Shown: positions 22,601-34,900 of the stretch, piece after piece | Numbering within the stretch: position 1 is the first letter of the stretch | How the letters are laid out: each line of letters starts with the position of its first letter | DNA from: Kitagawia praeruptora | Taxonomy: Eukaryota; Streptophyta; Magnoliopsida; Apiales; Apiaceae | NCBI GenBank assembly: GCA_037693485.1 | Contig: CM075344.1 | Span: 36,333,501-36,397,500 of the forward strand | DNA: 64,000 nucleotides | Direction: 5' to 3' | The notes under the pieces: generated by a model | Seen by the model: the letters and a program-made list of their open reading frames with translations, nothing else | What the model was told of the DNA's origin: nothing | Database searches by the model: none | Position numbers and translations under genes: made by a program

Positions 22601-25600
22601 GGTCATGTGTCATAAGCTGAATATTGATCCAGAAAAGAAAGGAGTGAGATAGAAGCGAAGACCAGTTAGTGGAGAAAGAGCTCAAGCATTGAAGGAAGAA
22701 GTCGACAGGTTGTTGGATGCAGGATTGGTTAAAGAATCTTTCTACCCAGTATGGTTGGCGAACCCTGTTTTGGTAAAGAAAACAAATGGGAAATGGAGAA
22801 CCTGTATGGACTTCACAGATCTCAACAAAGCATGCCCGAAAGACAGTTTCCCGCTGCCACGGATTGATCAGCTAGTGGATGCAACAGCTGGACATGCCCT
22901 CCTCAGCTTCATGGATGCATATTCAGGTTACAATCAAATTCCTATGTATGAACCTGATCAAGAGCACACTTCTTTTATTACGGATAGAGGTCTTTATTGC
23001 TATGTATGCATGCCATTTGGATTGATTAATGCTGGAGCCACATACCAACGGTTAGTAAATATGATGTTTAAAGACCAAATTGGCCATACTATGGAAGTAT
23101 ATGTGGATGATATGCTAGTCAAATCTAAGGAAGCTGTTGACCATATAAAGCACTTAGAAGAAATGTTTGGAATCTTGCGAAAGTACAGAATGAAGCTGAA
23201 CCCTCAAAAATGTGTGTTCGGGGTAGAATCAGGAAAGTTTCTGGGTTTCATGGTGAACCACAGAGGTATCGAAGCCAACCCAGCCAAGATTAAAGCATTG
23301 ATTGATATGAGGTCACCGAGAACTGTGAGAGAGGTTCAGTCCCTTACAGGAAGAGTTGCAGCCTTGAACAGATTCATCTCGAAGTCCACTGATAAGTGTC
23401 AGGAGTTCTTTAAAGCTATAAAGAAAGGAAGTAAGTTCGAGTGGACAGAAGAATGTGAGATAGCGTTTGGAAGGTTAAAGGAGCATTTGGGAAGCCCCCC
23501 ACTGTTAGCCAAACCCATGGATGGAGAAACATTGATACTTTACTTAGCCATATCAGAGTATTCCATTAGTGCAGTTCTGGTTCGAGAAGAGAATGGACAG
23601 CAGAGCCCAGTCTACTATGTTAGTAAAAGGTTACTTGATGCAGAAACAAGGTATAAAGGAATGGAGAAGCTGGTTTTTGCGTTGATTCTAGCTTCCAGGA
23701 AGCTGCGACCTTACTTCCAAGCTCATAAGATTGAGGTAAGAAGATCATATCCACTTAAGCAAGTGATGCATAGGCCAGAAACTTCTGGGAGAATGCTAAA
23801 GTGGGCTGTGGAGTTAGGACAGTTCGACATAGAATACAAGCCAAAGACAGCAATTAAGGCTCAAGCTCTAGCAGATTTCTTAATCGAGTTTCCACCTCAT
23901 GTAGAGGTTACTGGCCAGGAGGGGCCAAAAGAGGTGGTAGAAGAGCAGATAGATAATGACAACTGTGCACCCTGGTGGACACTGTATGTGGATGGAGCTG
24001 CTAACAGTGGTGGAGCAGGCGCAGGCATAGAGCTAGTTAGTCCAGAAGGACACCAACTCTATAGCTCAATTCATTTTGCTTTTAAAGCCACGAACAATGA
24101 TGCAGAGTATGAGGCATTGATTGCAGGCCTCAAGTTAACCTTGGAGATGAAAGTGGAGAATATCAGAGTGTTCAGTGATTCGATGTTAGTAGTTTGGCAG
24201 ATTCGTGGTGGTTTTCAGGCGAGAGGTCCAAGAACAGACTTGTATTTGAGGTACTCCCAGGAGTTGATCGTAAGGTTCAAAGAGGTGAAGCTAGATCAAA
24301 TACCTCGAGGAAAGAATACCAAGGCAGATGCATTAGCCAAGCTAGGATCTCAGAGGGAATCCACATTATTGGGGGTAATTCCACTTCAGATTCAGGAGCA
24401 ACCTAGCGTTTTCAAAGAAGAAGTGATGGACATCGAGTTTCCGGTTGAAGATTCCTGGATGACTCCAATATATCATTACCTGGATAAAGGAGAGTTACCT
24501 CCCGGTCAAGATGATGCCAAGAAGCTGAGGTATCATGCTGCAAAGTATGTAATCTATGATGGAGTTCTGTATAGACGAGGATTCAATAAACCTTTGCTCA
24601 AGTGTGTAGCAGGAGAACAATGCAAGTACATCCTCGAGGAGATTCATGAAGGAGTATGTGGAAATCACTCGGGGGGTAATTCTTTAGCCATGAAGGTCCT
24701 TCGACAAGGATATTATTGGCCAACCATCAAAGTAGATGCTATCAAATTCGCACAGGCATGCGATAATTGTCAGAGGTTTGCAAATTTTGATAGTCGTCCT
24801 GTAGCACCTATCAAACAGATTGTTAGTCCTTGGCCATTCGCCGTATGGGGGATAGACCTCATTGGAGAACTCCCGAAAGGAAAAGGAGGAGTGAAATATG
24901 CAGTGGTTGCAGTTGATTACTTCACAAAGTGGGCAGAAGCAGAACCACTTGCTAAGATTACAACATCCAAATTAACTGAGTTCGTGTTTCGAGCCATTGT
25001 ATGCAGGTTTGGCATTCCGCAGAAGCTGATTTCTGACAACGGGAAGCAGTTTGATAGTAGAGAGCTTAGAGGGTTGTGTGAGCAGTTTGGAATTCAGAAG
25101 GCATTTTCAGCAGTGTACTATCCACAGAGTAATGGACAGACTGAAGCAGTGAACAAGATTATCAAGCATACTTTGAAGACAAGACTTGAAGATAAGAAAG
25201 GAAGCTGGCCAGAAGAGCTTCCTGGAGTCTTGTGGTCGTATAACACCACGCCTAGAACTACAACCGGTGAGTCTCCCTTTACTCTCGCTTATGGTTGTGA
25301 AGCTATGGTACCTGTGGAAGTTGGAACAGGTTCCCTGAGAAGAAAGCATTTTGACCCCGAGAACAATGAGGTCAATCATAGACTGTATTTGGACATGGTC
25401 GAAGAGTTGAGAGCAGATTCGCAAGTAAAGTTAGCAGCATATCAACAGAGAGTTCGAAGGTATTACAACAAAAAGGTGAAGGCAAGACCTTTTAAAGTTG
25501 GAGACCTAGTTTTGAGAAAAGTCATGCCAAATACTAGGGTTCTGGTACATGGAGCTCTTGGAGCAAATTGGGAGGGACCTTACCAGATAAAGTCAGCAAT

Positions 25601-25691
25601 TTGGGAAGGAACCTACCACTTGATGGATATGGATGGGAACATCATTCCGAGAGCTTGGAATGCAGAACATCTCAAGAAGTATTATCAGTAA
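19662..25691 (+). pseudogene. Element A gag-pol polyprotein (2010 codons, two TAG stops)
   Basis: ATG at 19662 matches the start in element B. A single frame runs to 25691, broken only by TAG at 19875 (codon 72) and 22650 (codon 997). Element B has CAG at both places. Domains: Lys-rich N-terminus; gag (about 215-330) with GGAHQWFKRLP; zinc finger CDFHDNNGHNTADC (about 496); protease with VDNGSS (about 645); RT with YVDDM (about 1147); Ty3 RNase H (about 1290-1400); archaeal-type RNase H with YVDGAANSGGAGAG (about 1437-1560); integrase with its His-His-Cys-Cys finger (about 1660-1706) and catalytic Asp, Asp and Glu (WGIDLIG, SDNGKQF, QTEAVNK); and a C-terminal region ending EHLKKYYQ. No indel is apparent. 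The second stop falls exactly between protease and RT, but because the sister copy has CAG, decay is the simpler reading. Confidence 0.93.
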
Positions 25692-26202
25692 CTCTTTTAT
25701 GTGTCTTTCTTAGAAAAAGTAAGGCTCTTTCAGCCCAAGAATAAAGGCAGCTTATTAGTTATAGCTGACCAGCATTTTGATTTCAGTATTTGATTATGCA
25801 TGTACTCGGGGGGTACTTGATGTGAACCTCCCTACTTGCAAGACAATTTCTTTTAAAAGTATTGAGCGATGGATAGCTCTACATTGAATATTTTGAGCGC
25901 ATTCTTTGCAGCTATTGCTCCTTAATAGTTCTTTTACGTAATAATAACTACCCAAAAGAACTGGGGGGTAGTATTCCTACTTAGACAGTATTGTGCATGA
26001 TATGATTTGATATTTCATATGCCAATTTGAAACTTTTTAAGTGCTTGCTTTAGTACTTGTATTGTATTTGCAGGTTACCTAGGCTAACAGGTTCCTGTAG
26101 CATTGTATTGTATTTGCAGGTCACCTTGACTTACAGGTTCCTGTAACATTGAAAGTATGAGCAAAGTATGAATGTGATTCGACAAAGTATGCAAATTGAG
26201 AA
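25692..26202 (+). other. Element A region after pol, up to the SIRE-2 insertion
   Basis: Noncoding. It contains two G-runs like the element's polypurine tract (GGGGGGTA at about 25809 and 25964) and a direct repeat of about 65 bp built on CAGGTTCCTGTAGCATTG-like sequence. Element B has the matching region at 47552-48083. Confidence 0.75.
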
Positions 26203-26918
26203 TGTTAACTCGAATAACTTGTAGAAGAGGGGGGGGTTGAATACAAGTTATATAATCGTGTCTGATTTTTGCTTGATTATATGAACAATAATAAACGAAT
26301 GAATCAAACTCTGTTTGTATTAATAAGATCAAATACAAACTCTACCAAAGGTGTACAATACCTTTAGCAGCTGCTGACAATACAAATCTCTCTCTCTGTT
26401 TGTACTCTCGTATACTCACGATTACAAACCTTATGAACTGAACACTTTTTACAATGATATAGAGAGAGAGTATTTATAATGCTACCTATCAACTACTAAC
26501 AGAAAGATATAATCTATACATGACAATGTTCTGCCTTCTAGTCGAAAACTCTTTCCTTCATAATATCTTCTTGCTTCATAATATCTTCTTGCTTGTTCTT
26601 CAAACAACGATCCTGTTTTATAGCACTTGCCAGTTTCTGTAGCATCCATAATGACATCATCAGTAACAAGACTGATATCAGGATTTCATCTTGCATCAGT
26701 ATCTGATCATCATCAGTATTAGACCGTCATCAGGATTTGCTCTTTGCTCCTGACATGTAGTCTCCGATACACTGTTCATTCCTGACTAAACTGTACAGAT
26801 AACTGTCTTACACATAAATCCTATATATAGTGCTAAATCCTTTATAAGATCAGGATTACAAGAAGTATAATGCGTAAATTCTATTCTTAACATCACAACT
26901 TATGAATTATTCCTAACA
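26203..26918 (-). repeat. 3' LTR of SIRE-2 (716 bp)
   Basis: On the minus strand it begins TGTTAGGAATAATTC and ends GAGTTAACA. It carries a tandem duplication of about 19 bp (CTTCATAATATCTTCTTG type) near 26570 that the other LTR lacks. The TATA box reads TATTTATA on the plus strand at 26471-26478. Confidence 0.95.
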
Positions 26919-26932
26919 ATCTCCCCCTATTT
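26919..26932 (-). other. Polypurine tract of SIRE-2
   Basis: AATAGGGGGAGATT on the minus strand directly abuts the 3' LTR, where plus-strand DNA synthesis starts. Two further tracts with the same GGGGGAGAT core lie upstream in the element at about 27176-27188 and 27226-27241. Confidence 0.85.
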
Positions 26933-27141
26933 ATGCTTTAAAATCTGAAGCATAAATCTAAGTTGTGGATGTCAAAACATATAACAATACAACCAGAATA
27001 GAATTTATAAATGTAGAATTATGAAGTTAAGTACCTCCTTCCCAGATGTAGACGTTTATCTAGTACTTAGAAGAAAGAATTTTAGCTATTAATGCTGCTC
27101 TTCCTTTACCACTTCCTAGCTGAGATTCACCACTGTCACTC

Positions 27142-28806
27142 CTAGTTCTTCTTTTTATTTCCCTTTGTTTGCTCTTTATCTCCCCCAGTCTGGTGGTGTT
27201 GTTGTTGTTGTCTTTGAATTATCTTTATCTCCCCCTTTTTGACATCAGCAACATTAATTCCAAGAGACTCAGAAACAGAACAAATTATATTCATCAGAAC
27301 TGCTTGATTTTCCATAATTGTGACTTGGTTATCTTCAAGTGATTGAAGTCTTGTTTGCATAGCAATTTGAGGATTCTGAATATCTTTCAAAACATCAGAA
27401 TGAACTTCAATATTGGAAGTGCTTCTAGTATCTTCAGAATCAGAATCAGAAAGAACTGTATCTTCAAGTCTTGTAGAAGAAGTTGCTTGAGTTGTATGAT
27501 ATTCAAGTAATAAAACCTGATTAGAAGTATCAACATCTTCATCTTTCTGATCTGTAACTGAAACATGATCATCATCTCCTTCACCAGTATTCTGTGTACT
27601 AACATCTTCAAATCCTGACTCTTCCTTAGAGTGATCAGAGACTGTAGATGTCTCAATTCTAGCTGATATTGGAAGTACATACAAAGGAACACCAGGATCA
27701 TTAGGAACTTCATCTGGTACATATGTATCAAGAGATTGCTTTATCCTTGCACCTCTTCTGTTAATGATTCCTACAAGCCTCTCCTTTTGCTTCTGAGCTT
27801 TAACTTCTGGCTTTGCATTGTGATGTGCTAGGTCATTCTTCTGATACATTTTGATGAATGAATAAGTACCAGCATCCATACCCAAATTTTCAGACCAAGA
27901 TTCAGGAAAAACCTGATCCCAGAAATCAAATGATGGTTTCCTAATTTTCTCTCCCTCACTATGGAGTTGATCATCCATACCCTCATTCTCACTTTGACTT
28001 ACTAAAGTCAACACTCTTTCTACCTCACCTTTTGCCTGGTCAGGAGCCAGCCTCTCAGTTTGTGGATCTAAGTTCATCTTTTCAAGTGTATCACTCAAAT
28101 TTGGATAAGTGCTCTCATGACCTACAGAAAAATAGGGGCTAGAAGGAGTTTTTATACCTGAACTCACAGGGAGAGAGGGTTCCTCATATTGCATGTATCT
28201 TGAGGTTTTCTCCAAGGAGTGAGCTGCTATAGTCTCTGAACCCTTACAATCATCTTCTTTCCTTCCAGAGACTACAGGCTCCAGTATACCACTTTCAGGT
28301 TCTTTACTAGACTCTGATGTCTTCAGTAATACTTCATTAGACACCATAGTTAGTACATCACCATCTTTAAGTGTTGTTTGCTGAGATACACCCTCAAGGT
28401 GGATAGACTCTGACCGAACAAAATTTGTTTGATCTTCAGAAAAATCAACCAAAGTCATTCCTCCCATATCATAGGGTATCTCACTTGCATTCTCAGTCAT
28501 CACAGAAGACCTTTCAACATCAGCTATCACAGCTCCTGAGTCATCCAACCTCTGACTAGATGGTTCTTGTGTTACAGTGACTGTGATATGATCTTTCCTA
28601 CTATTCACCACTGGTGCAATAGTATCTTCTGTTGACTGCTTCTCTCTATCTACTTCCTCCAGTTGTTCACCTTGAGCTGAAGCATCTTCAATAATGACAT
28701 CCTTGTCAAATAAATATGCATGAAGTGATTGAAGTGCAACATGCTTCGAGAGTCCAAATTTCTTGACTAATTGTCTTCTGACAGATACATAGAAATACAT
28801 CTTCAT
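27142..28806 (-). CDS. SIRE-2 envelope-like ORF, second part (554 aa)
   Basis: The ATG at 28806 overlaps the stop of the preceding ORF as TAATG. After a short basic start (VRRQLVKKFGLSKHVALQS) the protein is largely acidic, Ser/Thr-rich and without recognisable domains. A short coiled coil precedes NVADVKKGE near the C-terminus, matching DDVKKGE at the equivalent place in the SIRE-1 protein. The tail is Gln/His/Lys-rich. I see no signal peptide or membrane segment. It is most likely the C-terminal half of one protein, made separate by a frameshift, though translation by stop-restart at TAATG is possible. Function unknown. Confidence 0.65.
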   Translation of the reverse strand: MKMYFYVSVRRQLVKKFGLSKHVALQSLHAYLFDKDVIIEDASAQGEQLEEVDREKQSTEDTIAPVVNSRKDHITVTVTQEPSSQRLDDSGAVIADVERSSVMTENASEIPYDMGGMTLVDFSEDQTNFVRSESIHLEGVSQQTTLKDGDVLTMVSNEVLLKTSESSKEPESGILEPVVSGRKEDDCKGSETIAAHSLEKTSRYMQYEEPSLPVSSGIKTPSSPYFSVGHESTYPNLSDTLEKMNLDPQTERLAPDQAKGEVERVLTLVSQSENEGMDDQLHSEGEKIRKPSFDFWDQVFPESWSENLGMDAGTYSFIKMYQKNDLAHHNAKPEVKAQKQKERLVGIINRRGARIKQSLDTYVPDEVPNDPGVPLYVLPISARIETSTVSDHSKEESGFEDVSTQNTGEGDDDHVSVTDQKDEDVDTSNQVLLLEYHTTQATSSTRLEDTVLSDSDSEDTRSTSNIEVHSDVLKDIQNPQIAMQTRLQSLEDNQVTIMENQAVLMNIICSVSESLGINVADVKKGEIKIIQRQQQQHHQTGGDKEQTKGNKKKN

Positions 28807-30437
28807 TAAGTCAAGTCTTTGATGTAGAAGTCCATATTCATCTGGAAATAAAGTTTTGGTATTCTTTCAACCAAAAAATCTAGAACAGGCCTTGACAACT
28901 TCACTTTGAGAGAAATTAGTCCCATAGCCAGTCTGTATGATAATGTAGTTTCCCATGAAGAATCAATATCCAGATTTCTCTTGTCAAATACTGACATAGA
29001 TGTAGCTTGATGTGTAGAAACCTGCATAATGTTAGTTGGACTAGACTCTGTGTGTGTAGGTGACAATTGAATCTTTCTCCTTGTTCTCCTGGTATAGTGA
29101 GCAAAAGATTTATCCTGAGAAGACTCAAGAGGTGTAGACACAGAATTGATCTTGGGATGAGATCTTTGTTCAATAGACACAGTCTTTTGAGAGATAGTAT
29201 CCAGTAATTGTTTTCCCTTTTTAAGAACTACAGCCTTTTGAGAGACTGCAGCCTGGCTGTGGCTAGGTTTTTCATCTCTATGTGCTAACAAAGAAAGTTG
29301 AATTGCAGCCTTCAATTCTGCTCTCTCAGCAAGAGTTAAATCATCATCATCTTCACTAGAATTACTACTACTTGACACAATAAATCTTCTCTTCCTTACA
29401 ACTGATGTCTTTTGAGAAACACCAGAGGTTGGTTTCTTTGAAACAATAGGCTGTGGATCAAAATTTGGTTCTTGAATTGTTTCAGAGACTATAATGTTTT
29501 GGGCTACTTGGATAGACACAGGTGGGTTCTCCTCCAATTGAGACTCCTGAGCCATTTCACCACAAAAGAAAGAAGAATTGTAGAAAGTAGGAAGATGAGT
29601 TTTAAGAATTACCTGAAAATGATGTGGATAATGAATTGCAGGTATTTCATCTAGATTCTTTTCATTGTCCTTCTTTGTAATGTCAGAGAAAATTCTCTTT
29701 TGCTGTTCATAAGAAGAAACACAATGTTCCCTACCAAATCTAGCTTCAACATCAGGAATAAAATGATTAATAAACATTTGCATAAATCTATGATAATAAA
29801 CCATTTTCCTGTTTTGATCTCTTGACCCAAGTTTAATACTCATCTGACTTAAGATAATGTGACCAATGTTAATTACTCTGTCATAAAGCAAACTATAAGC
29901 AATATGTGATGTAACAGAAGTAATTTGCTGAAAAGAACTACATTTACCAGTAAAACATTTAGCAATTTGATCAAAGTAAAAAGACCATTCCTTTCTAAGA
30001 AAAGACCTATTCAACTGGCTCATGTTGTCTAGAGGTCCACTATAACCTAATTCGGACAACATAGTTCTTACATTATCATCAGATGGTACATTCTCATAAA
30101 TCAAACTAACAGGTAAGTGAAGTACTGAATTAACAACAGATTCAGTAATATCAAATGAGTCTTGTCCTAAATGTAGAACAATCTTACCTGATTGACTCTG
30201 AGTAGAATCAATTACCTCAGCATTCTCCCAAGCTTGTGTAACAGCTGCTTGATTAATTTGTGAAGATGCTGTCAATGCATAACTTAATGGTCCATTTGCC
30301 AGAAAGTCCATGATTGGATGAAAATCAGATGACACTCCTTCCTTGTTGGTGATAGCTGCTACATGATTGTTTGTCATAAAATCGAAGTCACCAAACTTGA
30401 AGGCTACTGATTTAGGTAATCTTCTTTGAGCTGCCAT
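28806..30437 (-). CDS. SIRE-2 envelope-like ORF, first part (543 aa)
   Basis: It starts at ATG 30437, about 1.5 kb downstream of pol. Residues about 20-290 match the globular part of the SIRE-1 envelope-like ORF: both have a LELGY/LQQLGY-type turn, LRKEWSF(Y/F)FD, then IAYSLLYD or IGYSLLYG. The later half is polar with Lys/Ser clusters, including SSSSNSSEDDDD and a short leucine-rich helix (ERAELKAAIQLSLLAH). The frame ends at TAA 28808-28806 and the next ORF begins one base back. Preservation of 543 codons without a stop suggests the protein was functional until recently. No known catalytic residues are visible. Confidence 0.7.
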   Translation of the reverse strand: MAAQRRLPKSVAFKFGDFDFMTNNHVAAITNKEGVSSDFHPIMDFLANGPLSYALTASSQINQAAVTQAWENAEVIDSTQSQSGKIVLHLGQDSFDITESVVNSVLHLPVSLIYENVPSDDNVRTMLSELGYSGPLDNMSQLNRSFLRKEWSFYFDQIAKCFTGKCSSFQQITSVTSHIAYSLLYDRVINIGHIILSQMSIKLGSRDQNRKMVYYHRFMQMFINHFIPDVEARFGREHCVSSYEQQKRIFSDITKKDNEKNLDEIPAIHYPHHFQVILKTHLPTFYNSSFFCGEMAQESQLEENPPVSIQVAQNIIVSETIQEPNFDPQPIVSKKPTSGVSQKTSVVRKRRFIVSSSSNSSEDDDDLTLAERAELKAAIQLSLLAHRDEKPSHSQAAVSQKAVVLKKGKQLLDTISQKTVSIEQRSHPKINSVSTPLESSQDKSFAHYTRRTRRKIQLSPTHTESSPTNIMQVSTHQATSMSVFDKRNLDIDSSWETTLSYRLAMGLISLKVKLSRPVLDFLVERIPKLYFQMNMDFYIKDLT

Positions 30438-31932
30438 TTTTGATCTGAAAAGAACTTGAAAAATTCTTGAAATGGATTAGTGATTTTGAAAACTCAAGAG
30501 TGTTTTTGCTTTAGAGAATGTAAAATTAGAGAAAGAAATTACACGATTAGAGTGTCAAAACAAATATATTTCACAAATCTTTCAGACCACTATCCCACGT
30601 TGACACGTAGATTGACAGGTGTCAGTCCCTGAAAAGTGCGGTTACCCACGATTTTTGGAAAATAAAATCCAAAATTGATTTTCATGAAATAAATCAGGGT
30701 ATTATCAAGATAAACATCAATACTGATCAGCTTCTTTTTCCTGTTGACCTCCCATCAAAATAGTCACAAAATGCAATGTGATTTAAAAATATAATTTTCA
30801 AATCCTGATGGTCACACATGAAATCCTGATCAATATCATCCTAATTCCAGAGACTTAATATGGAGTTTCCACGTGGCATTTTTCTTTTATCTGAAAAAGA
30901 AATAAACAATTAATCTGAACAAAAATCAATTTGTTAGATATATTCAATATTTCTTGAAAACAAGAAATACAGTCACACGCAATAATTAGCATCTGACTTC
31001 ATTAAACTTCCAAGTGACTGTTCAGCTTCTCACGTCTTTCTTTAAAAGAAACAGACGCTTTATGCCATTCTCCATAAACCTTTCAATTTCTTTTCTTCTC
31101 AACAATGCTTCTCAAACCAAAATTTCCTTCAAACCCATTCTTTAGATCTTTCATGGTCGATGAACATCCTATTCTTGATCATCTCTTTAAAAAGACAACT
31201 TTTCTCATCGAACTAATCATGGATGGATTGGTTTTCGATAATATCCTGAGGTTTTTCCTAGAACATCCATCTGTTGGATACAATCTTCCCCTAACCTCCT
31301 CAAAACTTGAGGATGAAGAATTTGGTCGAGAGTCTGAGGTTGATCTTGATGGAGATGCTATTCATTTAAGTTAGCTGCTCTCATTCAACTCACCCAGACA
31401 AGGAATCCAAGAGTAGACGAGGCCATTCAATCCCCTGATGAATTTCTTGAGATGCTCCTTGTCCTGTACCTCAGAATTCATATCAATAGACAAGTATAGA
31501 ATTATCAGTAGAAATTAGACAAAAAGATGTTGTATTTCATTTCCATATATGTAATGATTTCAATTAATGAAAATACAATTTCTTGTTATCTACTTGTCTT
31601 TTGATTATTGAATGATGTACAAATTATCAGTATACAAATATTAAAACTTGCTGGTATAGACTTAACACATCATAGAATTAGATTACTACACAAAGTAAAC
31701 GTCAGGATCTGAAACAATTTTCATAATCCTGATACTGACACAATACTGATGACGTCAGCATCCTGATAACAAATCTAATCCTGATGATTATTAACAAGTC
31801 TATCATACTGAAATTTATAAAGGCAAAGTGTTATAGCTAAAGCATTTAACAATCAAATATAGATCCTGACAAGAATATCAAGTCTATAAGCTAAGAACAA
31901 CATACCTTGCTACTTTTGCAGATGTTAAAGAT
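30438..31932. other. SIRE-2 spacer between pol and the envelope-like ORFs
   Basis: AT-rich noncoding DNA in the element's own direction, with several copies of ATCCTGAT or its complement (about 30803, 30824, 31726, 31761, 31778). The opposite strand carries a small open frame starting at 31105 (separate entry), divergent to the envelope-like ORF, with 667 bp between the two starts. Confidence 0.7.
31105..31374 (+). CDS. Small ORF antisense to SIRE-2, divergent from the envelope-like ORF
   Basis: 89 codons on the plus strand start at ATG 31105 after a CT-rich leader (TTTCTTTTCTTCTCAACA). The N-terminus is MLLKPKFPSNPFFRSFMVDE, followed by amphipathic helices and an acidic end. A stop at 31372 falls exactly where a second open frame begins (31374-31499, 41 codons, QLTQTRNPRVDEAIQSPDEF). 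A one-base shift may therefore have split a gene of about 130 residues. I recognise no domain. It could be a chance frame or a captured fragment. Its place in a SIRE spacer, opposite to the element's own genes, deserves checking in other copies. Confidence 0.4.
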   Translation: MLLKPKFPSNPFFRSFMVDEHPILDHLFKKTTFLIELIMDGLVFDNILRFFLEHPSVGYNLPLTSSKLEDEEFGRESEVDLDGDAIHLS

Positions 31933-34900
31933 CTAAAAATTTAACATTCCTAACTCACTTACTAGTCTAATGAATGTAGTCTCATCAAGTGGTTTAGTTA
32001 GAATATCTGCAAGCTGTTTGTCAGTAGGAACAAAATGAAGTTCCACAGTACCATTCTCAATATGTTCTCTAATAAAATGATACCTGACATCAATGTGCTT
32101 AGTCCTTAAATGTTGAACTGGATTTTCTGCAATTTTAATAGCACTAGTATTATCACAAAACATAGGAATATTACTAAGTGTCATACCATAATCCATCAAC
32201 TGATTTCTTATCCAAAGGAGCTGTGCACAACAACTGCCTGCTGCTATGTACTCAGCTTCTGCAGTTGAGGTTGAGACAGATTGTTGCTTCTTGCTTGCCC
32301 AAGAAATCAATCTATTTCCCAAGAATTGACATGTACCTGTAGTGCTTTTCCTGTCTATCTTACACCCTGCATAATCAGAGTCTGAATAGCCAATTAGAAA
32401 GAAATCAGATTCTCTAGGATACCACAAACCAAGATTTGGAGTTCCTTTGAGATATCTAAAAATTCTCTTCACAGCAATTAAATGAGATTCCTTAGGATCA
32501 CTTTGGAATCTAGCACACAAATAGGTAGAAAACATTATATCTGGCCTACTTGCAGTTAGATACAACAATGAGCCTATCATGCCTCTATAACTAGTATTAT
32601 CCACACTCTTTCCCTTAGGATCAGAGTCTAGTTTAGTGGCTGTTGCCATGGGTGTTTTTGCAACTGCACAGTCTTGAAAGTCAAACCTTCTTAAAAGATC
32701 TTTGATATACTTTGACTGATTAATGAAAATACCAGTCTCAGTCTGTTTGACCTGCAAGCCTAAGAAATAATTTAATTCACCCATCATGCTCATCTGATAC
32801 TTAGACTGCATAAGCTTGCTAAACTTAGCACACAACTTTTCATTAGTAGAACCGAAAATAATATCATCAACATAAACTTGAACTAAAAGCAATTCACCTT
32901 TTATCTTTCTAAAGAATAGAGTTTTGTCAATTGTACCTCTTGTGAAGCCATTTTCAAGAAGAAATTTAGACAAAGTCTCATACCATGCTCTTGGTGCCTG
33001 CTTTAGTCCATAGAGTGCCTTGTCAAGTTTGTAGACATGATTTGGAAACTTTGGATCAACAAATCCAGGTGGCTGTTCTACATACACTTCCTCATCAAGT
33101 TTGCCATTTAGAAAAGCACTCTTTACATCCATCTGGTATACCTTGAATTTTGAATGAGCTGCAAATGCAAGAAACATTCTGATTGCTTCTAATCTTGCTA
33201 CAGGTGCAAAGGTCTCATCATAATCAATGCCTTCTTCCTGAGAATAACCCTTAGCCACCAATCTTGCTTTGTTTCTTACAATCATACCAGATTCATCTAG
33301 CTTGTTTCTGAAAACCCATCTTGCACCAACAATAGATCTATCTTTAGGTCTTGGTACCAGTTTCCAGACTTTGTTTCTCTCAAACTCATTTAACTCCTCC
33401 TGCATTGCAATTACCCAATCAGGATCCTGTAAGGCTTCTTCAACCTTCTTAGGTTCATTCTTTGAGAGAAAGCAACTATACAAGCATTCATTTTGAATTG
33501 ATCTTCTAGTTCGAACACCACTGTTAGGATCACCAATAATCAAATCTTCAGTATGATCCTTTGTCCATTTTCTAAAAGGTGGTAGATTAACTTTACTAGT
33601 CTCTCCCCCTAAGTTAGTGGTATCTCTTGTAGAAGAATTCTCTCTACCTTCAAAAACTCTCCTTTGATCAATAGAATCATTAGATTCCATATTGCTGCTA
33701 GTTACTGATATTTCCTCAGTAGACTCTGAAAGATCAGTTCCTGATGGAGTAGACTCTGAAACGTCAATTCCGGATGGAGTAGACTCTGAAACGTCAATTC
33801 CTGATGGATTAGACTCTGAAAGACTAGTCTGCTCCTGATGATCTCTGTGTTCTCTTTGATTTATTTGCTCCCCCTCAACAGTAGCATTCCTTTGAGAAGC
33901 AATAGAAATTCCTTCTGGAGAACCTTCATCATCACTGGAGAGTATCTCAGAATTCTTCAGATTTTCAAATTCCAATTTGTCATGGCTTTCATCAGTTTGC
34001 AGAATTCCAAATTTCTTATCATCAAATGCAACATGAATTGATTCCATAACAATGTGAGTTCTGAGATTATAAACTTTGAAGGCCTTAGATGCTGAATATC
34101 CTAGAAAAATTGCTTCATCCGATTTGGCTTCAAATTTTCCAAGTTGTTCTGGATGAACTTTTAGGACATAGCATTTGCATCCAAAGATGTGAAAGTATTT
34201 CACACTTGGTTTCTTTCCTTTGATCATCTCATAGGGAGTTTTTCCATGACTATTTACCAAGGTACAATTTTGAGTGAAACATGCAGTGTTAATGGCTTCT
34301 GCCCAAAAATAGGTTGGAAGTTTTGCATCTGCAAGCATGGTTCTTGCTGCCTCTATGAGAGTCCTGTTCTTTCTTTCCACTACACCATTCTGTTGAGGTG
34401 TACCAGGTGCAGAAAACTGTTGAGTGATTCCATTGTCTGCACAAAACCCCTCCATCATAGAATTCTTGAATTCTATACCATTGTCACTTCTAAGTACTTT
34501 GACTTTGTACTCAGAGTTATTATGAATATTCTTGATAAGTTCAATGATTTGCTGAGGAGCTTCATCCTTCTTGTGTAGAAAGAACACCCATGTGAACCTT
34601 GTGAAATCATCCACTATTACTAGAGCATATCTTTTCTTGCTGATAGACATAATGTTTACTGGACCAAACAGATCAAGATGTAGCATGTGAAATGGTTCAG
34701 TAATTGAATTTTCAGTTTTGCTCTTGAAAGTGGTTGTTCTTTGCTTTCCAAGCTGACATGCATCACAAAGTCCATCTTGCACAAAATTTGCCTGAGGTAG
34801 GCCTCTCACCAAATTGTGCTTAACAAGTTGATAAAGCTTCTTAAAATTAAGATGTGAGAGCTTCTTGTGCCAATTCCAGCTTTCATCACTTGTTGCTTTG

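Noticed and set aside
26084..26338. 84-codon minus-strand frame, partly repeated at 36432-36686
   Set aside because: It lies in the SIRE-2 LTR and primer region and is duplicated with it. No domain.
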